The position numbers and the translations under genes were made by a program. The notes beneath the pieces were generated by a model. The model was not told the DNA's origin and did not search any database. It saw only the letters and a list, made by a program, of their open reading frames with translations. DNA of 10,171 bases, taken from contig JAOZTM010000014.1 of assembly GCA_029942215.1 (NCBI GenBank), positions 1 through 10,171 on the forward strand, read 5' to 3'. Positions 7,918 to 10,171 of this stretch are shown one piece after another; the stretch's first letter is position 1, and the number at the start of each line of letters is the position of its first letter. This stretch comes from Metamycoplasmataceae bacterium. Lineage in GTDB: Bacteria > Bacillota_I > Bacilli_A > Mycoplasmatales > Metamycoplasmataceae.

Positions 7918-9060
7918 ATGGATATATTAATTATTGGAGCTGGGCTTTCAGGTGCTACTGTAGCCAACAAATTTGCTAAAGCTGGTAAGAAAGTTATCGT
8001 TCTTGAAAAGAGATCAGAAATAGCTGGTAACGTTTACGATACAAAAATGGATGGAGTTCTTACACATGCTTATGGACCTCATATTTTTCATACTGACTTA
8101 GAAGAAGTTAATTCATTTATGAATGAGTTCTGAGAACTTAATGATTATAGAAACATTGTAGAAGGTGAAGTGCTAGATCAAATAGTTCCTCTTCCTTTTA
8201 ACTTTACTGGTATCGATAAGTTTTGACCTAATGAAACTGAAGATATAAAAGCTACGCTAATTGCTGAGTATGGGAAAGATGCTCGTGTTTCAATTAATGA
8301 ATTATTAAAGAATGATAATGAAACAGTAAAAGAAATTGCTGAGTTTGTTTTCAAAAACATTTTCGAAAACTATACAACTAAGATGTGAGGAATTGCACCT
8401 AAAGATATTGATAAATCAGTTCTTGATAGAGTTCCTGTAATTATTGGTTACAAGAACACATACTTCAACAACAAATTTGAAGGCCTTCCAAAGGAAGGAT
8501 ATACTACTGCAGTTGCAAAAATGCTTGATCACAAGAATATTGAAGTTAGATTAAACAACGATGCTTTAGACCTAATTGAATTCAAGGATACAAAAATATT
8601 CTTTGAAGATTTAGAAGTTACTTGCCCAATCATTTATTCAGGTCAGATTGATGAACTCTTTAATTACTCAGAAGGACATTTAAGTTACAGATCTCTTTCA
8701 ATAGAGTTTGAATCTTTAAATGAAACACACTTCCAATCAACTGCAGTTTTAAACAAACCAGCTGATCCAACTATGACAAGAATTGTTGAATACAAAAACA
8801 TGACTAAACAAGAGATACAAGGTAAAACAGTTATCTCAAGAGAATACCCAGGTGCATACAAATTAGGTAATTCAAAATTCGGTACACCTTATTACCCAAT
8901 GGCAAATGACGAGTCAAGATTACAATATGACAAGTATGTAAAGCTTGCATCTATTTATACATCTCTGCATATGGTTGGTAGACTTGCAACGTTTAAATAC
9001 TTAGATATGGATAAAACAATTGAAGCAGCTTTAGCAAAAGCTAAGGAACTCCTAGGTTAA
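7918..9060 (+). CDS. glf: UDP-galactopyranose mutase
   Basis: The protein has 380 residues with Trp TGA codons at 8131, 8224 and 8386. It is a flavoenzyme that interconverts UDP-galactopyranose and UDP-galactofuranose, the donor for galactofuranose in surface glycans. The FAD-binding GAGLSG lies at 7-12 with VIVLEKR closing the Rossmann beta-alpha-beta unit, and GPHIFHT follows. YTTKMWG holds Trp157, the equivalent of the substrate-side Trp of the QWG motif. Arg171 stands 14 residues later, as the essential Arg174 does in the Klebsiella enzyme, and SYRSL holds the second essential Arg (258). REYPGAYKLG, PYYPM and the final VGRLATFKYLDMDKTI also match. The length is typical. The start is set by the adjoining leaderless promoter. 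The GT2 gene follows after 2 bases, consistent with one glycan pathway. Confidence 0.95.
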
Positions 9061-9062
9061 TT

Positions 9063-10130
9063 ATGAAACCTCTTTTTTCAATAATCGTCCCTTGTTATAA
9101 CGGAGCTCAATATATTGAGGATGCTTTCCATTCATTAATAAATGAAAGAATCCTAGATGAAGGCCTTACTAATACTTTTGAGATTATTTTTATCGACGAT
9201 GGTTCAACAGATAACTCTTCTGCGAAAGCAACAGCAATTGCTAAAGAATGAAATGCTAAGGTAAGAAAAGATTTCATTAAAGTAATTACTAAGAAGAACG
9301 GACAATATGGTTCTGTAATTAATTTAGGAATTTCATTAGCCAAAGGTGTTTACTTTAAAGTGCTTGATGTTGATGATACATTTAATGTTTCTTCATTTAT
9401 CAAATTCATTTACATAGTAAAAGGATTAGAAACACATCCTGATCTACTTCTTACAGATCACGTATTTGACAAAGTTGGAACTAACGAAAAAACAGTTCTT
9501 ACTATGAGAGATGCGTTTGTTCCTAATGTAATTTTGGATGCTGACAAAGTTGCCTATCCAGCTGAATTAATTACTATGCATTCAATCTTTTATAGAACTC
9601 AGTTTTTAAAAGATATTAAGTTCAAACAACTTGAAGGTGTTTACTATTCTGATTCACAGTATTCACTTATTCCACTTATGCATGTTAAGACTATCTACTA
9701 TGTAGAACTATCTCTTTATAGATATTACATAGGAAGAGACGAGCAGTCTATTGATATGAAAGTAATGGTTAAGAATAAGGCTCATCAAACTGCCGTAAGA
9801 GAAATCATCTTTAAAGAAATGGACTTCTCAAACGTAAAAGCTAAAGGTACAAGAAAGTATCTTGCTAGATCAATGAAGAACATGGTTGAATGATCAATGC
9901 TTATCATTTCGAATGACAAAGAGCAAAAAGACAAGAGAACTAAAATACTTAGCATTGTTAAAGATTCAAAAGCCTTACAACCTAAGGATTACAAAATCAT
10001 TTTAAAAGGCCCTTTGTTTAAGTATCTTAAATATGCAAGAGGAATATTCATCTCATCATTATTGAAGATGGCTATAAAAATATACTTCTTTTTTAAAAAA
10101 GATTTATTCGCAGAAGAAAAAGAAGACTAA
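9063..10130 (+). CDS. Glycosyltransferase family 2 (GT-A fold)
   Basis: The protein has 355 residues with Trp TGA codons at 9249 and 9891. The N-terminal GT2 domain is clear: FSIIVPCYNGAQYIEDA at 5-21, EIIFIDDGSTDNS at 40-52 and GQYGSVINLGISLAKG. The metal-binding DxD-like motif is DVDD at 102-105. SLYRYYIGRDEQSID (about 220-234) is typical of GT2 enzymes of polysaccharide loci. No QxxRW is seen, so a non-processive enzyme is more likely. The C-terminal part (about 317-355) is basic and aromatic (GIFISSLLKMAIKIYFFFKKD), suggesting peripheral membrane binding. The sugar donor cannot be read from sequence; linkage to glf suggests UDP-galactofuranose or a step next to it. ATG 9063 has no SD and lies 2 bases after the glf stop, so translational coupling is likely. 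Confidence 0.92.
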
Positions 10131-10147
10131 ACACATATTGTGTTTTT
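10129..10147 (+). terminator. Intrinsic terminator after the glycosyltransferase gene
   Basis: AAACACA (10129-10135) pairs with TGTGTTT (10139-10145) over a 3-base loop, then a T-run to 10147. The stem starts in the stop codon of the glycosyltransferase. The T-run is only 5 long and flows into the next promoter. Confidence 0.75.
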
Positions 10148-10150
10148 ATT

Positions 10151-10156
10151 TATAAT
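10151..10156 (+). promoter_or_regulatory. -10 promoter element of the next gene, leaderless
   Basis: There is a perfect TATAAT with a 6-base gap to ATG 10163, the same layout as at glf. No SD is present between them. Confidence 0.65.
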
Positions 10157-10162
10157 TAATAC

Positions 10163-10171
10163 ATGAAATTC
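10163..10171 (+). CDS. Start of the next gene (first three codons, partial)
   Basis: ATG AAA TTC (M-K-F) runs off the window. The only support is the TATAAT 6 bases upstream and the preceding terminator, as at glf. The product cannot be known. Confidence 0.45.

Overview
The window comes from a mollicute, most likely a Mycoplasma-type organism, that reads TGA as tryptophan (genetic code 4). Six genes (F1-like alpha subunit, secY, map, a small peptide gene, glf and a glycosyltransferase) carry in-frame TGA codons, 16 in all. Several fall where the family has a conserved Trp, for example the MWG motif of UDP-galactopyranose mutase and the DGW motif of methionine aminopeptidase. The DNA is AT-rich, the genes are tightly packed on the + strand, and no gene on the - strand is supported. 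No tRNA, rRNA, IS element or CRISPR array was seen, and no gene-free stretch exceeds about 100 bases.

Region 1 (1-3055) is the 3' end of an F1-like ATPase cluster. It holds the tail of a membrane-anchored protein, then an alpha-like and a beta-like subunit joined by TAATG overlaps. No gamma gene lies between alpha and beta. That order and the divergent subunits match the mycoplasma-specific 'Type 2/Type 3' F1-like (F1-X0) ATPase clusters rather than an ordinary F1F0 ATP synthase operon.

Region 2 (about 3060-6170) is secY-adk-map-infA, a block normally found inside the spc/alpha ribosomal-protein supercluster. Here it is detached: it has its own -10 element with almost no leader, and it ends at a hairpin terminator after infA. 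It supplies the SecY channel, a short adenylate kinase without a LID domain, methionine aminopeptidase and IF-1.

Region 3 (about 6198-7116) is a two-gene unit. It begins with an 82-residue peptide whose first 20 residues match a double-glycine (bacteriocin or peptide-export type) leader, preceded by the strongest Shine-Dalgarno of the window. An 11-base overlap leads into radC (JAMM/MPN domain). The peptide is the most interesting candidate for something undescribed.

Region 4 (7124-7902) is rplU-rpmA with an extended -10 promoter and a structured leader that may be an L21 autoregulatory leader. The gene for the Prp protease usually found between them in Firmicutes is absent. L27 correspondingly lacks the cleavable N-terminal extension, and it carries a Lys/Ala/Glu-rich C-terminal tail with an internal repeat.

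Region 5 (7906-10147) is a two-gene glycan unit, glf (UDP-galactopyranose mutase) and a GT2-family glycosyltransferase, suggesting a galactofuranose-containing surface polysaccharide or glycolipid. It is bounded on both sides by the same module: a hairpin terminator whose T-run leads directly into TATAAT and an ATG 6 bases later. This implies leaderless mRNAs for glf and for the next gene, whose first three codons end the window.
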